Positions 8,349 through 16,383 of a stretch of 46,928 nt of DNA are shown here, one piece after another (the stretch's first letter is position 1; each line of letters opens with the position of its first letter). The notes beneath the pieces were generated by a model. That model searched no databases, was not told the origin of the DNA, and saw only the letters and a list, made by a program, of their open reading frames with translations. The DNA comes from an uncultured Clostridia bacterium. GTDB lineage: Bacteria; Bacillota; Clostridia; TANB77; UBA1234. The stretch is from the NCBI GenBank assembly GCA_934132775.1, contig CAKPAA010000013.1:1-46928 (forward strand), given 5' to 3'. A program made the translations under genes and the position numbers.

Positions 8349-9176
8349 ATGTTAGATGGAGTTTTAATAATAGATAAACCGTCAGGAATAACTTCACACG
8401 ATGTAGTAGCAAAAGTTAGGAAAGCTTTAAAAACTAAAAAAGTTGGACATACAGGAACTTTGGACCCATTGGCAACAGGCGTACTTGTGGTATGCGTTGA
8501 AAAAGCAACAAAATTGGTTAACTACTTAACTTGTGATGAAAAAATATATGAAGTTGAAATGAAGTTGGGAATAAAAACAGATACAGGAGATATAACAGGC
8601 AACATTATAGATGAGGACACTAACTATAAGGTAACTATAAAAGAGGTAAATGAAGTAATAAAATCATTTGTGGGAAAACAAAAACAAATACCTCCGATGT
8701 ATTCAGCAATAAAAGTAAATGGACAAAAGTTATATGAACTTGCACGTAAGGGCATAGAAATAGAAAGAGAGCCAAGAGACATCGAAATATTTGATATATA
8801 CAACATTGAGATAAATAATGAACTTATAAAATATACAGTTCATTGTTCAAAGGGTACATATGTTAGAAGCTTGTGCGAGGATATAGCACAAAGATTAGGC
8901 ACAATAGGAACAATGACCAATTTAAGAAGAATAAAATCAGGTCAATTTGAAATAGAAAATGCAATAAAAATTGACGATATATCAGAAGAAAAAATAATAT
9001 CCATGGAAAAACTTTTCGACAAAGAAATAAATGTACAAAATAACTTAAAAGAACTTTTGAATGGTATGAAAATAGCCATTCAGAAGCCAGATGGACTATA
9101 TAAATTATATGCAGATAGATTTATCGGTATTGGAAAAATAGAGGGGAATTATTTAAAAAGAGAAATAATTTTGTAG
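8349..9176 (+). CDS. truB: tRNA pseudouridine(55) synthase TruB
   Basis: TruB makes pseudouridine 55 in the T-loop of tRNAs. The N-terminal LIIDKPSGITSHDVV motif is present. The catalytic aspartate is D39 in GHTGTLDPLATGVL. The KQIPPMYSAIKVNGQKLYELAR and SKGTYVRSLCEDIA motifs (about 115-138 and 168-180) are those of the family. A short C-terminal extension carries the PUA-like end. The 275-residue length is at the low end of normal. AAGGAGAG precedes the ATG. The usual downstream partner ribF is missing here, and rlmD follows after 111 bases. Confidence 0.96.
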   Translation: MLDGVLIIDKPSGITSHDVVAKVRKALKTKKVGHTGTLDPLATGVLVVCVEKATKLVNYLTCDEKIYEVEMKLGIKTDTGDITGNIIDEDTNYKVTIKEVNEVIKSFVGKQKQIPPMYSAIKVNGQKLYELARKGIEIEREPRDIEIFDIYNIEINNELIKYTVHCSKGTYVRSLCEDIAQRLGTIGTMTNLRRIKSGQFEIENAIKIDDISEEKIISMEKLFDKEINVQNNLKELLNGMKIAIQKPDGLYKLYADRFIGIGKIEGNYLKREIIL

Positions 9177-9287
9177 AAAATAGAAAATGAAAAAATTTGC
9201 GAGAAGACCTTAAATATGTAAAAATATAAATATACTTAAGTAAGGGAAAGTATTGCTAACTTAAAATATAATTTAAGGAGAATTTAT

Positions 9288-10634
9288 ATGATAAAGAAAA
9301 ATGAAGATTTTGAAGTAAATATTTCTGATATAGGATTTGAAGGTGAAGGAATAGCAAAAATAGACGGATACACAACGTTTATAAAAGGTGGACTAAAAGG
9401 AGAAAAGGCAAAAATTAAAATGCTTAAAGTAAATAAAGACTATGGATTTGCAAAACTTCTTGAAGTTCTAGAAAAAAGTGAAGAAAGAGAACAACCAGTG
9501 TGCAAAGTGTTTGGAAAATGCGGAGGATGTTCATTGCAACATATGACATATGAAGCACAACTAGACTATAAAACAAATATGGTAAGAAACACAATAAGAA
9601 AAGCACTTGGACAAGATGTAGAGGTAAGTAATATCATAGGAATGGGAATTCCATATAATTATAGAAATAAGGCACAATACCCTGTATCACAAGGAAAAAT
9701 AGGTTTCTATGCAGGAAGAACTCATTCGATAATAGAAAATGAAACTTGCTACATACAAAACAAAATATCTGATGAATTAGCTAAATATGCGTTTAAGGTT
9801 ACTCAAAAATATGAAATAGAAACATACGACGAGAAAACAAATAGAGGCTGTTTAAGACATATAATAACGAGAATTGCAGTAAATACAGGCGAACTAATGC
9901 TAATTTTAGTGACAAATGGTAAAGAACTAAAACACAAAAAAGAAATGATTAGTGAACTAACTAATGCATATCCAATGTTAAAATCAATAATACAAAACGT
10001 AAATAAAAATAATACAAATGTAATACTAGGAAAAGAATGTATAACGCTATACGGTAAAGACTATATTACAGACATATTAGGAAATTATAAATTTAAAATA
10101 TCTCCATTATCATTCTATCAGGTAAATCCTGTGCAAACAGAAATATTATACAATATAGCAAAAGAATTTGCAGACTTACAAGGAAGCGAAACAGTTTTTG
10201 ACTTATATTCAGGAATAGGAACAATATCAATATTTATAGCTGACGAAGCTAAAAAAGTATATGGCGTTGAAGTGGTTGAACCTGCTGTAAAAGACGCAAA
10301 GGAAAATGCAGAAATAAACGAAATAAAGAATGTAGAATTTATATCAGGAGAAGCCGAAAAAGTAGTGCCAGAGATGTACCAAAAAGGCATAAAAGCAGAT
10401 GTTGTTTTCGTTGATCCACCAAGAAAAGGCTGTGATGAAAAATTGCTAGAAACAATAAAAGAAATGAAAGCCGAAAAAGTAGTGTATATAAGCTGCAATC
10501 CAGCGACATTAGCAAGAGACTTAAAATATTTTGCAAACAATGGATATGAGTTAAAAAAGGTGCAGCCAGTAGATATGTTCCCACAAACAAGCAGTGTGGA
10601 GACATGTGTACTTCTAACTTTGAAAAATCAATAG
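9288..10634 (+). CDS. rlmD: 23S rRNA (uracil-C5)-methyltransferase, RlmD/RlmCD type
   Basis: A SAM-dependent methyltransferase forming m5U in 23S rRNA (U1939 in RlmD, U747 and U1939 in RlmCD). An N-terminal TRAM domain (about 1-60) is followed by 4Fe-4S ligands C72, C78, C81 and probably C154. The Rossmann methyltransferase domain includes VFDLYSGIGTISIFIA at about 304-319, FVDPPRKGC at about 380-388 and the nucleophile C403 in SCNPATLARDL. The 448-residue length is typical. TTTAAGGAG lies upstream. Which uridines are modified cannot be told from sequence alone. A 474-base structured gap follows. Confidence 0.93.
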   Translation: MIKKNEDFEVNISDIGFEGEGIAKIDGYTTFIKGGLKGEKAKIKMLKVNKDYGFAKLLEVLEKSEEREQPVCKVFGKCGGCSLQHMTYEAQLDYKTNMVRNTIRKALGQDVEVSNIIGMGIPYNYRNKAQYPVSQGKIGFYAGRTHSIIENETCYIQNKISDELAKYAFKVTQKYEIETYDEKTNRGCLRHIITRIAVNTGELMLILVTNGKELKHKKEMISELTNAYPMLKSIIQNVNKNNTNVILGKECITLYGKDYITDILGNYKFKISPLSFYQVNPVQTEILYNIAKEFADLQGSETVFDLYSGIGTISIFIADEAKKVYGVEVVEPAVKDAKENAEINEIKNVEFISGEAEKVVPEMYQKGIKADVVFVDPPRKGCDEKLLETIKEMKAEKVVYISCNPATLARDLKYFANNGYELKKVQPVDMFPQTSSVETCVLLTLKNQ

Positions 10635-10871
10635 TTGCAAGAATTTTAATATAAGAAAAATGTGGTTTTGCTCACTTCTTGCCCACCGCATAGAAGTTTG
10701 GGGGTGGAAACTATATATTTAGACAATGATGAACAAACTTCTAATTCTATTAAGTTACAAAAAGATGGCGAACATAGATTGATATTATAATGTAATAACG
10801 TAAAAAAGAACCGCAATGACCTTGTAAAATTAGGGAAATAACAGTTTTGAGATTTTTTATATTTAATAATC

Positions 10872-10912
10872 AAAATATTTCAAAAAAATTTTTTTGAAAT
10901 ATTTTTTTTGTG
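10872..10912 (+). terminator. Strong A/T-rich intrinsic terminator, probably bidirectional
   Basis: AAAATATTTCAAAAAAA at 10872-10888 is perfectly palindromic with 10889-10905, and the T-run continues to 10909. It lies 238 bases after rlmD. Because the palindrome is symmetric, with A-runs on one side and T-runs on the other, it could stop transcription in both directions. It separates the rlmD transcript from the M48 gene. Confidence 0.8.
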
Positions 10913-10920
10913 TGACATAA

Positions 10921-10951
10921 TGAGTATATCCGTAAGGTAAATATAAACTCA
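10921..10951 (+). promoter_or_regulatory. Small hairpin with GTAA loop in the leader of the M48 gene
   Basis: TGAGT-ATAT-CC pairs with GG-(TAA)-ATAT-(AA)-ACTCA around a GTAA (GNRA-type) loop. A second possible stem-loop, CAGA-GGCGT-TCTG, lies near 10965-10977. Together they make a 150-200 base 5' region before the M48 gene that may be a structured leader. No known riboswitch consensus was recognised, so a regulatory function is only a suggestion. Confidence 0.35.
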
Positions 10952-11109
10952 GTATTGCTTGTGGCAGAGGCGTTCTGAAAAATATTACTTGCACCGCACA
11001 TAGACTTATGTTAAACTCTTTATATAGTAATTGGAAAGTGTCAAATTTTGCAATACTTTATGCATCGTTTTTCTTTTTTACTTGTATCTAAAGGGGGGAT
11101 TGATTGGTT

Positions 11110-12720
11110 ATGAAGAAAAATCTAATGGCAATATCATTAATTACTATTGGATGCTTGTATGGTATTCTGGCGGCAGTGATAATCTTAGCATTTATTATTG
11201 CTGATTTGCCTGCAACAAATGGAATCATATTAAGCTTGTTAATAATAGTAATTCAGTTTTTAGTTGCTCCTGTACTTAATGATTTTGTGTTTAAGGTGTT
11301 TTATAATACTACATTTGATTATGAACTACCTGAATACTTAAGAGAGTTTATTCAAGAGTCTTGTGAAAAGCATAGTATGAAATATCCAAAGATAGGTTTT
11401 ATTGATGATGGATCACCAAATGCTTTTACGTATGGCAGAACAAAAAATGATGCAAGAGTAGTTATTACAAGAGGTGTGTTAGAACTTTTAGATGAAGAAG
11501 AGGTAAAAGCTGTTGTGGCTCATGAACTTGGTCATGCTAATCATTATGACATGTTATTTATGACTGTGGCACAAATTGTACCTCTTATATTGTACTATGT
11601 TTACGAAATACTTTTAGAGGGTAAAACTAATAGAAGAATGAAAAGAAATGATGGTAATAATAATGCAGAATCTTTGGGACCTTTAGTTGGACTTATCGCA
11701 TATGTTCTTTATATAGTTAGTCAGTATATAATCTTGTGGCTTTCTAGGACTAGAGAGTATTATGCTGATAGTTTCTCAATAGAAGAAACAGAAAATCCGA
11801 CAGCACTTGCGACGGCGCTTATAAAGATCGGTTTTGGCCTTGCAACTGGAAATAAAGAGGAAAGAAGCAAAGTTTCAAGTGGTAATGCTTTAGGAATTAG
11901 CAATGCAAAATTTTCTAAAGGTATGGCTATAGCTTCTTACAATAATGGTGGAGTTTCAAAAGACAATGTAATTAATGCTATGAGATGGGAAAGATGGAAT
12001 GTATGGGCGAAGATTAATGAGTTGAGCTCTACTCATCCACTTATTTCAAAGAGGTTACTTGCAATATCTGATAGATGTGAGGAGTTTGGACAGCCTCGAT
12101 ATATTGAATTTAATGAAAAGCAACTAGAATCATATCTTGATGATTTCTTTAAAGACTTATTTGTAGCATATCTTCCTTGGCTTGTTGTATTAGGTACACT
12201 AATAGCTATTGCTTGTACTGGCGCTAAAACTGCAGTTCCGTTAGGGGTGGGAGCTGTGGCATTTTCTACATCTTTAATTATATATATGCAATATACACAT
12301 AAAAATAGCGAGTATAAACAAACAACCGTTGCTGAGCTATTGGGTGAGGTTAAAGTTTCAAACGTAAAGAGTATACCTTGTACAATAGAGGGCACTATTA
12401 TAGGTAGAGGCAATCCGGGTTGTATATTTAACGAAGATTTTGTTATAAAAGATCAAACTGGTATCATGTTTTTAGACTATAATCAACCTTTATATATTGC
12501 AGAAAAATTATTTGCAGCATTCAAATCAAAAGAATATTTTGATAAAGAGGTACGTGTGAAGGGCTGGTATAGAAGATCTGTAGTGCCATACATAGAAGTT
12601 AAATCTATGGAGATAGATGGTATCGAAAAGAAATGTCATACATATACTACAGCTAAAGTCATCTATGGAATCCTTTTAGTGTTGTCGATAGCATTTCTTA
12701 TTTATACTTTAGGAATATAG
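11110..12720 (+). CDS. M48 family (HtpX-like) membrane metalloprotease with extra C-terminal domain
   Basis: A zinc protease of the M48/HtpX group, which in other bacteria degrades misfolded membrane proteins. Two N-terminal membrane segments (about 4-50) precede the zinc motif HELGH at residues 138-142. The third ligand is probably E216 in REYYAD. More membrane segments follow at about 150-170, 192-212 and 355-395. Beyond the usual HtpX length (about 290) there are about 120 residues of a soluble, OB-like or NfeD-like domain (about 410-505) and a final membrane segment. The start is ambiguous: ATG at 11110 is 11 bases from AAGGGGGG, and TTG at 11104 is 5 bases away. It is followed by an unknown membrane protein and a TetR gene. 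Confidence 0.85.
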   Translation: MKKNLMAISLITIGCLYGILAAVIILAFIIADLPATNGIILSLLIIVIQFLVAPVLNDFVFKVFYNTTFDYELPEYLREFIQESCEKHSMKYPKIGFIDDGSPNAFTYGRTKNDARVVITRGVLELLDEEEVKAVVAHELGHANHYDMLFMTVAQIVPLILYYVYEILLEGKTNRRMKRNDGNNNAESLGPLVGLIAYVLYIVSQYIILWLSRTREYYADSFSIEETENPTALATALIKIGFGLATGNKEERSKVSSGNALGISNAKFSKGMAIASYNNGGVSKDNVINAMRWERWNVWAKINELSSTHPLISKRLLAISDRCEEFGQPRYIEFNEKQLESYLDDFFKDLFVAYLPWLVVLGTLIAIACTGAKTAVPLGVGAVAFSTSLIIYMQYTHKNSEYKQTTVAELLGEVKVSNVKSIPCTIEGTIIGRGNPGCIFNEDFVIKDQTGIMFLDYNQPLYIAEKLFAAFKSKEYFDKEVRVKGWYRRSVVPYIEVKSMEIDGIEKKCHTYTTAKVIYGILLVLSIAFLIYTLGI

Positions 12721-12750
12721 AATTAAATATATTAGTGAGGGGGAGTTAAT

Positions 12751-13410
12751 ATGAAAAAAGAAAAAGTAGAGAAAGAGTACACAATAAGAAAGTATTCTAA
12801 AGATTTTGTTGTAATATCGTTGGTATTTTTATATCTTATAGTTATTGTTGGAGATGGAATTTCTAAACAGGCTGATATTAATGATATTATTCTAAGGTTT
12901 ATTCCTATTGCCTTATTTGGATTGCTAGTTTCGTATTGTATCACAAGAGATAGCGCGAAAAAAATAAAAAAATCGGATAAAGAAATCTTTAAGAAAACGA
13001 TGTTTGTTTTACCAGTTATTGTTGCAGTAGTTATGTTTATGTTTGGATTATATAGTGTATCTAGTAATATAAAAACGATGCGCGAAGAATACAAAGGAAA
13101 AATAAACATGTGGAATTATGAGACTCAACAAACACTTACTGAAATATATGAACAAGTAATCTTGGAAGCTAGAGCAAAAGCGAATACGAGCTGGTTTTTG
13201 AGAAGTGTAACATATTTAGTATTTGCAGAGCTTGGAGTATTTTTAGTTAATAAAAATCTGTATAAATTTATGAAGAGAGATGTAATTGAGCTTTGTGAAG
13301 AAGATAAACGTGAAAACGAAGCAATAATAATGAACAATGATGGGAATGATAATTTGACGACTAATAGTGAAAGTGATGGTCCAGTTAACAACGTAAAATG
13401 GAACTTGTAA
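12751..13410 (+). CDS. Membrane protein of unknown function, four predicted segments
   Basis: I do not recognise this 219-residue protein. Four hydrophobic stretches suggest membrane helices at about residues 14-32, 41-59, 79-101 and 148-168. A hydrophilic loop (about 102-147) separates the third and fourth, and a charged, Asn-rich C-terminal tail (about 180-219) is probably cytoplasmic. It has a strong GAGGGGG ribosome binding site and starts 30 bases after the M48 gene, so the two are probably in one transcript. A 107-base hairpin with a T-run follows it. A role as partner or substrate of the protease is a guess from position only. Confidence 0.75.
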   Translation: MKKEKVEKEYTIRKYSKDFVVISLVFLYLIVIVGDGISKQADINDIILRFIPIALFGLLVSYCITRDSAKKIKKSDKEIFKKTMFVLPVIVAVVMFMFGLYSVSSNIKTMREEYKGKINMWNYETQQTLTEIYEQVILEARAKANTSWFLRSVTYLVFAELGVFLVNKNLYKFMKRDVIELCEEDKRENEAIIMNNDGNDNLTTNSESDGPVNNVKWNL

Positions 13411-13433
13411 AAATATAAAATAATGCAAGAAAT

Positions 13434-13545
13434 AATGTTTGATAGCTTTTAATAGCAATATTTTGGTAAGATGTATATAGCGTAAATGCCGTATAGTAGC
13501 ATCTTAATAGAAATTGCATATAAAAGTTTTATCAAACATTTTTTT
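13434..13545 (+). terminator. 107-base imperfect hairpin followed by T-run
   Basis: The outer arms AATGTTTGATA (13434-13444) and TATCAAACATT (13530-13540) pair perfectly. Inside them CTTTT pairs with AAAAG, GCAAT with ATTGC, and AAGATG with CATCTT, so paired segments continue for most of the element. Five Ts follow. It can act as a terminator for the gene ending at 13410. Its size is unusual for a terminator, so a MITE-like element or small structured RNA is an alternative. Confidence 0.6.
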
Positions 13546-13600
13546 ATAAAAAACTTTAATTTATGTGTAATATTTTCTAGATATTTTTATGAAGTAGTTA

Positions 13601-13629
13601 TTGACTGGTCAAGGCCTTTATATTATAAT
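13601..13629 (+). promoter_or_regulatory. Sigma-A promoter of the tetR gene
   Basis: TTGACT at 13601-13606, a 17-base spacer and TATAAT at 13624-13629 form an almost consensus housekeeping promoter 37 bases upstream of the TetR start codon. The -35 box lies inside an imperfect palindrome TTGACTGGTCAA (13601-13612). Confidence 0.8.
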
Positions 13630-13644
13630 TGGCTTATAAGCCAA
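13629..13644 (+). promoter_or_regulatory. Perfect 16-bp palindrome downstream of the tetR -10 box
   Basis: TTGGCTTATAAGCCAA is a perfect palindrome that begins at the last base of the -10 box and covers the expected transcription start. This is a typical operator position for a TetR-family repressor controlling its own gene. Binding is inferred from position and symmetry only. Confidence 0.6.
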
Positions 13645-13665
13645 ACAACATAAAGAGGTGGATAG

Positions 13666-14361
13666 ATGGCTAGAAGATACAACAGTCAAGAATCAAAGCG
13701 TAGGATTCTTTCAGCTTGCGTTAAACTATTTATTGAAAAGGGATATCACAGGACGACTCTTGCGGAAATTTTAAGTGAGGCTAATGTAACAAATTCAACA
13801 TTTCAAAATATATTTAGAGCAAAAGACGGTGTTTTGCTGGAATTAACTGAATTTATGTTTGGAAGTCAATTTGTTGCAGCTAGAAGTATGAACAGAGATG
13901 CTATGAAACCAGTATTTGTTTATGCGTTGGAAACAGCCATTCAATTGACAATTAGTGAATTAAACGAAAACATTAGAGACGTTTATGTTGAGGCGTATTC
14001 AAATGAAGAAACATCAGAATACATTTTTAATCATACTGCGAATGAAAATTATAAGATTTTTTCATCATATAATCCTACTCTTGATGAGAGCGATTTCTAT
14101 GAGTTGGAAATTGGTACAGCTGGAATTATGCATAATTATATGGTAAAAAGGTGTGATAAATATTTCACGCTTGAAAGAAAGTTGAAACGATTTCTTAGTA
14201 TGAGTATGCGTGTATACAATGTTCCTGATGAAGAAATAGCTGAAGCAATTGGGTTTGTGTTTAGTATGGATATACGAAGTATAGCAAATCAAATTATTCA
14301 GAATCTTTTCAAATCGCTTGCTATGCATTTTGAGTTTGAACTTGGAAAGGATAGTGAGTGA
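13666..14361 (+). CDS. TetR/AcrR family transcriptional regulator
   Basis: A 231-residue one-component regulator. The N-terminal TetR helix-turn-helix is clear at about residues 9-55: SKRRILSACVKLFIEKGYHRTTLAEILSEANV, then a recognition helix ending near FQNIFRAKDGVLLELTE. The C-terminal ligand-binding domain (about 60-231) is all helical and not recognisable by family, so the ligand is unknown. AAAGAGGTGG precedes the ATG. Its promoter overlaps two palindromes, which suggests autoregulation. The upstream M48 and membrane-protein genes are plausible targets, but they do not share an obvious copy of the same palindrome. Confidence 0.9.
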   Translation: MARRYNSQESKRRILSACVKLFIEKGYHRTTLAEILSEANVTNSTFQNIFRAKDGVLLELTEFMFGSQFVAARSMNRDAMKPVFVYALETAIQLTISELNENIRDVYVEAYSNEETSEYIFNHTANENYKIFSSYNPTLDESDFYELEIGTAGIMHNYMVKRCDKYFTLERKLKRFLSMSMRVYNVPDEEIAEAIGFVFSMDIRSIANQIIQNLFKSLAMHFEFELGKDSE

Positions 14362-14758
14362 CGTAGTAGTTTTTTATGTTTAAAGAATGATACAAGTTTT
14401 TTAAACGGTAATCGCATTATTTTTCCCTAATCTTAATAAAATTTGGAGATAAATAATACGAAGAAATGATTTCAAAAATACCCCAGAAATTCATTTCGAT
14501 GTTGTGCGATAGCACACAAACAAGAATCAAATCGAAAAAATAAATTACCCCAAAGCTCTTCATTACTATTTAGTAGTGAGGAGCTTTTCTTTCAGTTATT
14601 ACTCAGATTTAAGCTAAGCCAATTGTCAAGTTAATTTTATATACTACAAGATTAGAGGATAATAAAATTTTTCTTTATGTTATATGTTGCTAATCTGCAC
14701 TTAAAAATGATAATATTAGATGGGTATAGTTAATATAAGATGAGAGGTGTTAAATAGA
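14362..14758. other. 397-base intergenic region with three hairpins, no gene seen
   Basis: Three successive hairpins lie between tetR and maf. The first, 14463-14497, pairs GAAATGA with TCATTTC plus TTC with GAA. The second, 14503-14516, is TGTGC-GATA-GCACA. The third, 14552-14587, is a 17-bp stem. The remaining 170 bases before maf are AT-rich and hold no convincing open frame. The hairpins could be the terminator region of tetR or a small RNA. Confidence 0.5.
14552..14590 (+). terminator. Terminator-like 17-bp stem downstream of tetR
   Basis: AAAGCTCTTCATTACTA at 14552-14568 pairs with TAGTAGTGAGGAGCTTT at 14571-14587, including two G-T pairs. TTCTTTC follows. The stem is strong, and the T-run is short and interrupted by C, so termination is likely but not certain. 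It is 190 bases after the tetR stop. Confidence 0.65.
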
Positions 14759-15343
14759 ATGAAACTTATTTTGGCTTCAAATTCTAAATGGAGAAAGAAT
14801 TTGATAAATATGGCAGGCTTTGAATGTGAAGCAATTCCTAGTAATGTATCTGAAAATATTGATTTTACTACACCTGATGAATATGTTATGGAACTTTCTA
14901 AGAGAAAAGCTTGTGAAGTGGCTAAGAAATTAGAAAGTGGTATTGTTATTTCGGCAGATACGATTGGGTATATGGATAATGAAAAATTTGAAAAGCCAAA
15001 GAGTAGAGAAGAGGCTTTTAAAAATATTAAGAAATTGTCTGGTAGAGTGAATTATGCTGTTACAGGAGTTACTATTATTGATATAACTAAGGATAAGAAA
15101 ATAACTTTTGCAGATAAAACGGCAGTGTATTTTAAGGAGATGTCTGACGAAGAAATTAACTGGTATATAGATAATGAAAAATCTGTTTATGAATGTGCTG
15201 GATATTCAATAGAGACGTGTGGTTCACTATTTATCGAAAAGGTAGATGGTAATTATACTAACATTGTTGGGCTTCCTATAAGTAGAATATTTGAAGAAAT
15301 AAAGAAGTTTGGATATTCTATAAGTGATTTTCCAACATTTTAA
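14759..15343 (+). CDS. maf: Maf-family nucleotide pyrophosphatase
   Basis: Maf proteins hydrolyse non-canonical or modified nucleoside triphosphates to monophosphates. The N-terminal LASNSKWRKNL (about 4-14) is the substrate-binding motif, with K-W-R in place of the usual P-R-R. The catalytic aspartate is D67 in SADT, followed by EKPKSREEAFKNIKKLSGR and AVTGV (about 78-105). Length 194 is normal. The ATG at 14759 is preferred over an upstream in-frame GTG at 14747 because GAGAGGTG at 14742-14749 overlaps that GTG. A clear terminator follows. Whether it is of the dTTP/UTP type (YhdE) or the 7-methyl-GTP type (YceF) cannot be decided. Confidence 0.88.
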   Translation: MKLILASNSKWRKNLINMAGFECEAIPSNVSENIDFTTPDEYVMELSKRKACEVAKKLESGIVISADTIGYMDNEKFEKPKSREEAFKNIKKLSGRVNYAVTGVTIIDITKDKKITFADKTAVYFKEMSDEEINWYIDNEKSVYECAGYSIETCGSLFIEKVDGNYTNIVGLPISRIFEEIKKFGYSISDFPTF

Positions 15344-15364
15344 CTATTAAATTAAGTGTATTTA

Positions 15365-15399
15365 AAAGAGTATGTGAAAAATTTTCTCACATACTCTTT
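15365..15399. terminator. Intrinsic terminator between convergent maf and tagA
   Basis: AAAGAGTATGTGA at 15365-15377 pairs perfectly with TCACATACTCTTT at 15387-15399 around a 9-base loop. It lies 22 bases after maf (+) and 73 bases after the tagA stop (- strand). A-rich sequence on one side and T-rich on the other suit a bidirectional terminator for the two converging genes. Confidence 0.8.
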
Positions 15400-15471
15400 A
15401 TGTTAAGATTTGAGCTTTTGCGTAGACGTTTTCCAAATTACCAAGGATATAAACCTGTGACTAAGTTTTAC

Positions 15472-16200
15472 TTATTCCTTTGTTTTTGACTTTTTTACTT
15501 CTTTTATAAATTGTGGCAATACCATCATTCTTTTTAGCCTTGTAGGTTCTTTTAATAAACGGTAGAACCATTCTAGATGTAGTTTTATAAATAGTTTTGG
15601 TGCACGCTTAACCTCACCTGAAATTACGTCTATGCTGCCACCACAACCAATTCCTACTTTAAATATTCCATCATTTATATATTTATTTATAATCATTTCC
15701 TGCTTTTGCATTCCAAGGCCGACAAGGAGTACATCTGGTTTTAACTCTTTAATTTCTGCGACTATTTGTTTTTCTTCATCTGCATTAAAATAGCCATTGT
15801 GTGTTCCTAATACCCTTAAATTTGGATATTTTTCTTGTATCTTTTCTTTTGCTTTCTCGGCTATTCCTGGTTTACTTCCCCAAAAATAAAATGATATTGA
15901 ACCATCTTTTCCTTCTTCGAATAAATTACATATTAAGTCATAGCCTGCTACTCTTTCTTTTAGAGGTGTTCCTAATATATTACCTGCTTTTATTATGCCT
16001 ATTCCGTCTGGTATAACAAGTGAAGCATTATTTATTATTTCTTTAAATTCAGGGTTGTCTTTTGCACGCATAACGATTTCTGGGTTGGGAGTTACAACTA
16101 AATGTCCTGTATCACTTGCAATAAATTCTTTACATTTTTCAACGGCTTCCTGCATATTTACGTTATCAAAATTTACTCCTAATATGTTTATTTTATCCAT
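15472..16200 (-). CDS. tagA: WecG/TagA/CpsF glycosyltransferase (TagA-type ManNAc transferase)
   Basis: A GT26 enzyme. TagA/TarA adds ManNAc from UDP-ManNAc to undecaprenyl-PP-GlcNAc, the second step of the wall teichoic acid linkage unit. Family landmarks are VTPNPEIVMRAKDNPEF (about 35-51), SLVIPDGIGIIKAGNILGTPLKERVAGYDL (about 60-89), FYFWGSKPGIAEKA (about 102-115) and a VGLGMQKQEM(W-like) motif at about 158-167. The GCGGSIDVISGEVKRAP stretch is near 185-201. The ATG at 16200 follows AAAGGA on the - strand. A TTG four codons upstream overlaps that site and is less likely. At 242 residues it is normal. It is the only - strand gene and diverges from ywlE-rpiB-tagO::mnaA, whose product could supply both substrates. 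Confidence 0.9.
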   Translation of the reverse strand: MDKINILGVNFDNVNMQEAVEKCKEFIASDTGHLVVTPNPEIVMRAKDNPEFKEIINNASLVIPDGIGIIKAGNILGTPLKERVAGYDLICNLFEEGKDGSISFYFWGSKPGIAEKAKEKIQEKYPNLRVLGTHNGYFNADEEKQIVAEIKELKPDVLLVGLGMQKQEMIINKYINDGIFKVGIGCGGSIDVISGEVKRAPKLFIKLHLEWFYRLLKEPTRLKRMMVLPQFIKEVKKSKTKE

Positions 16201-16336
16201 AATACTAATCAATCCTTTCTTAGATTTAGTGCAATTTTTAATTAAAATTTAATGAGATACTAAACAGAAATTTTATTTATATTCAAGATAGATGTAGTTA
16301 TTTTTAGCTTTTTCCAATATATCTTTAATTTACTAG

Positions 16337-16365
16337 ATTATATAATACTGTATTTTAAGTGTAAA
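16337..16365 (-). promoter_or_regulatory. Sigma-A promoter for tagA
   Basis: Read on the - strand, TTTACA (16360-16365) and TATAAT (16337-16342) are separated by exactly 17 bases. Transcription would begin about 130 bases before the tagA start codon, leaving a moderately long leader in which I see no structure. Confidence 0.65.
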
Positions 16366-16383
16366 TACCTTTTATTGCTACTA

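Larger units (their letters stand above)
10635..11109. other. 474-base intergenic region without a supported gene
   Basis: This gap holds an inverted repeat (TAGAAGTTTG at 10691-10700 with 10734-10743), a perfect A/T palindromic terminator at 10872-10905, and at least two further small hairpins from 10921 on. One + frame is free of stops from 10650 to about 10790 but has no good start or ribosome binding site. A - strand frame across 10646-10873 looks non-coding. I recognise no riboswitch class here. Confidence 0.6.

Noticed and set aside
10690..10745. Riboswitch in the gap after rlmD
   Set aside because: A 10-bp inverted repeat is present, but the conserved cores of purine, SAM, TPP, c-di-GMP, preQ1 and glycine riboswitches were not seen.
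10646..10873. 75-residue - strand frame in the rlmD-M48 gap
   Set aside because: It has no ribosome binding site or family-like motif, and it runs up to a symmetric terminator. Composition is like random AT-rich sequence.
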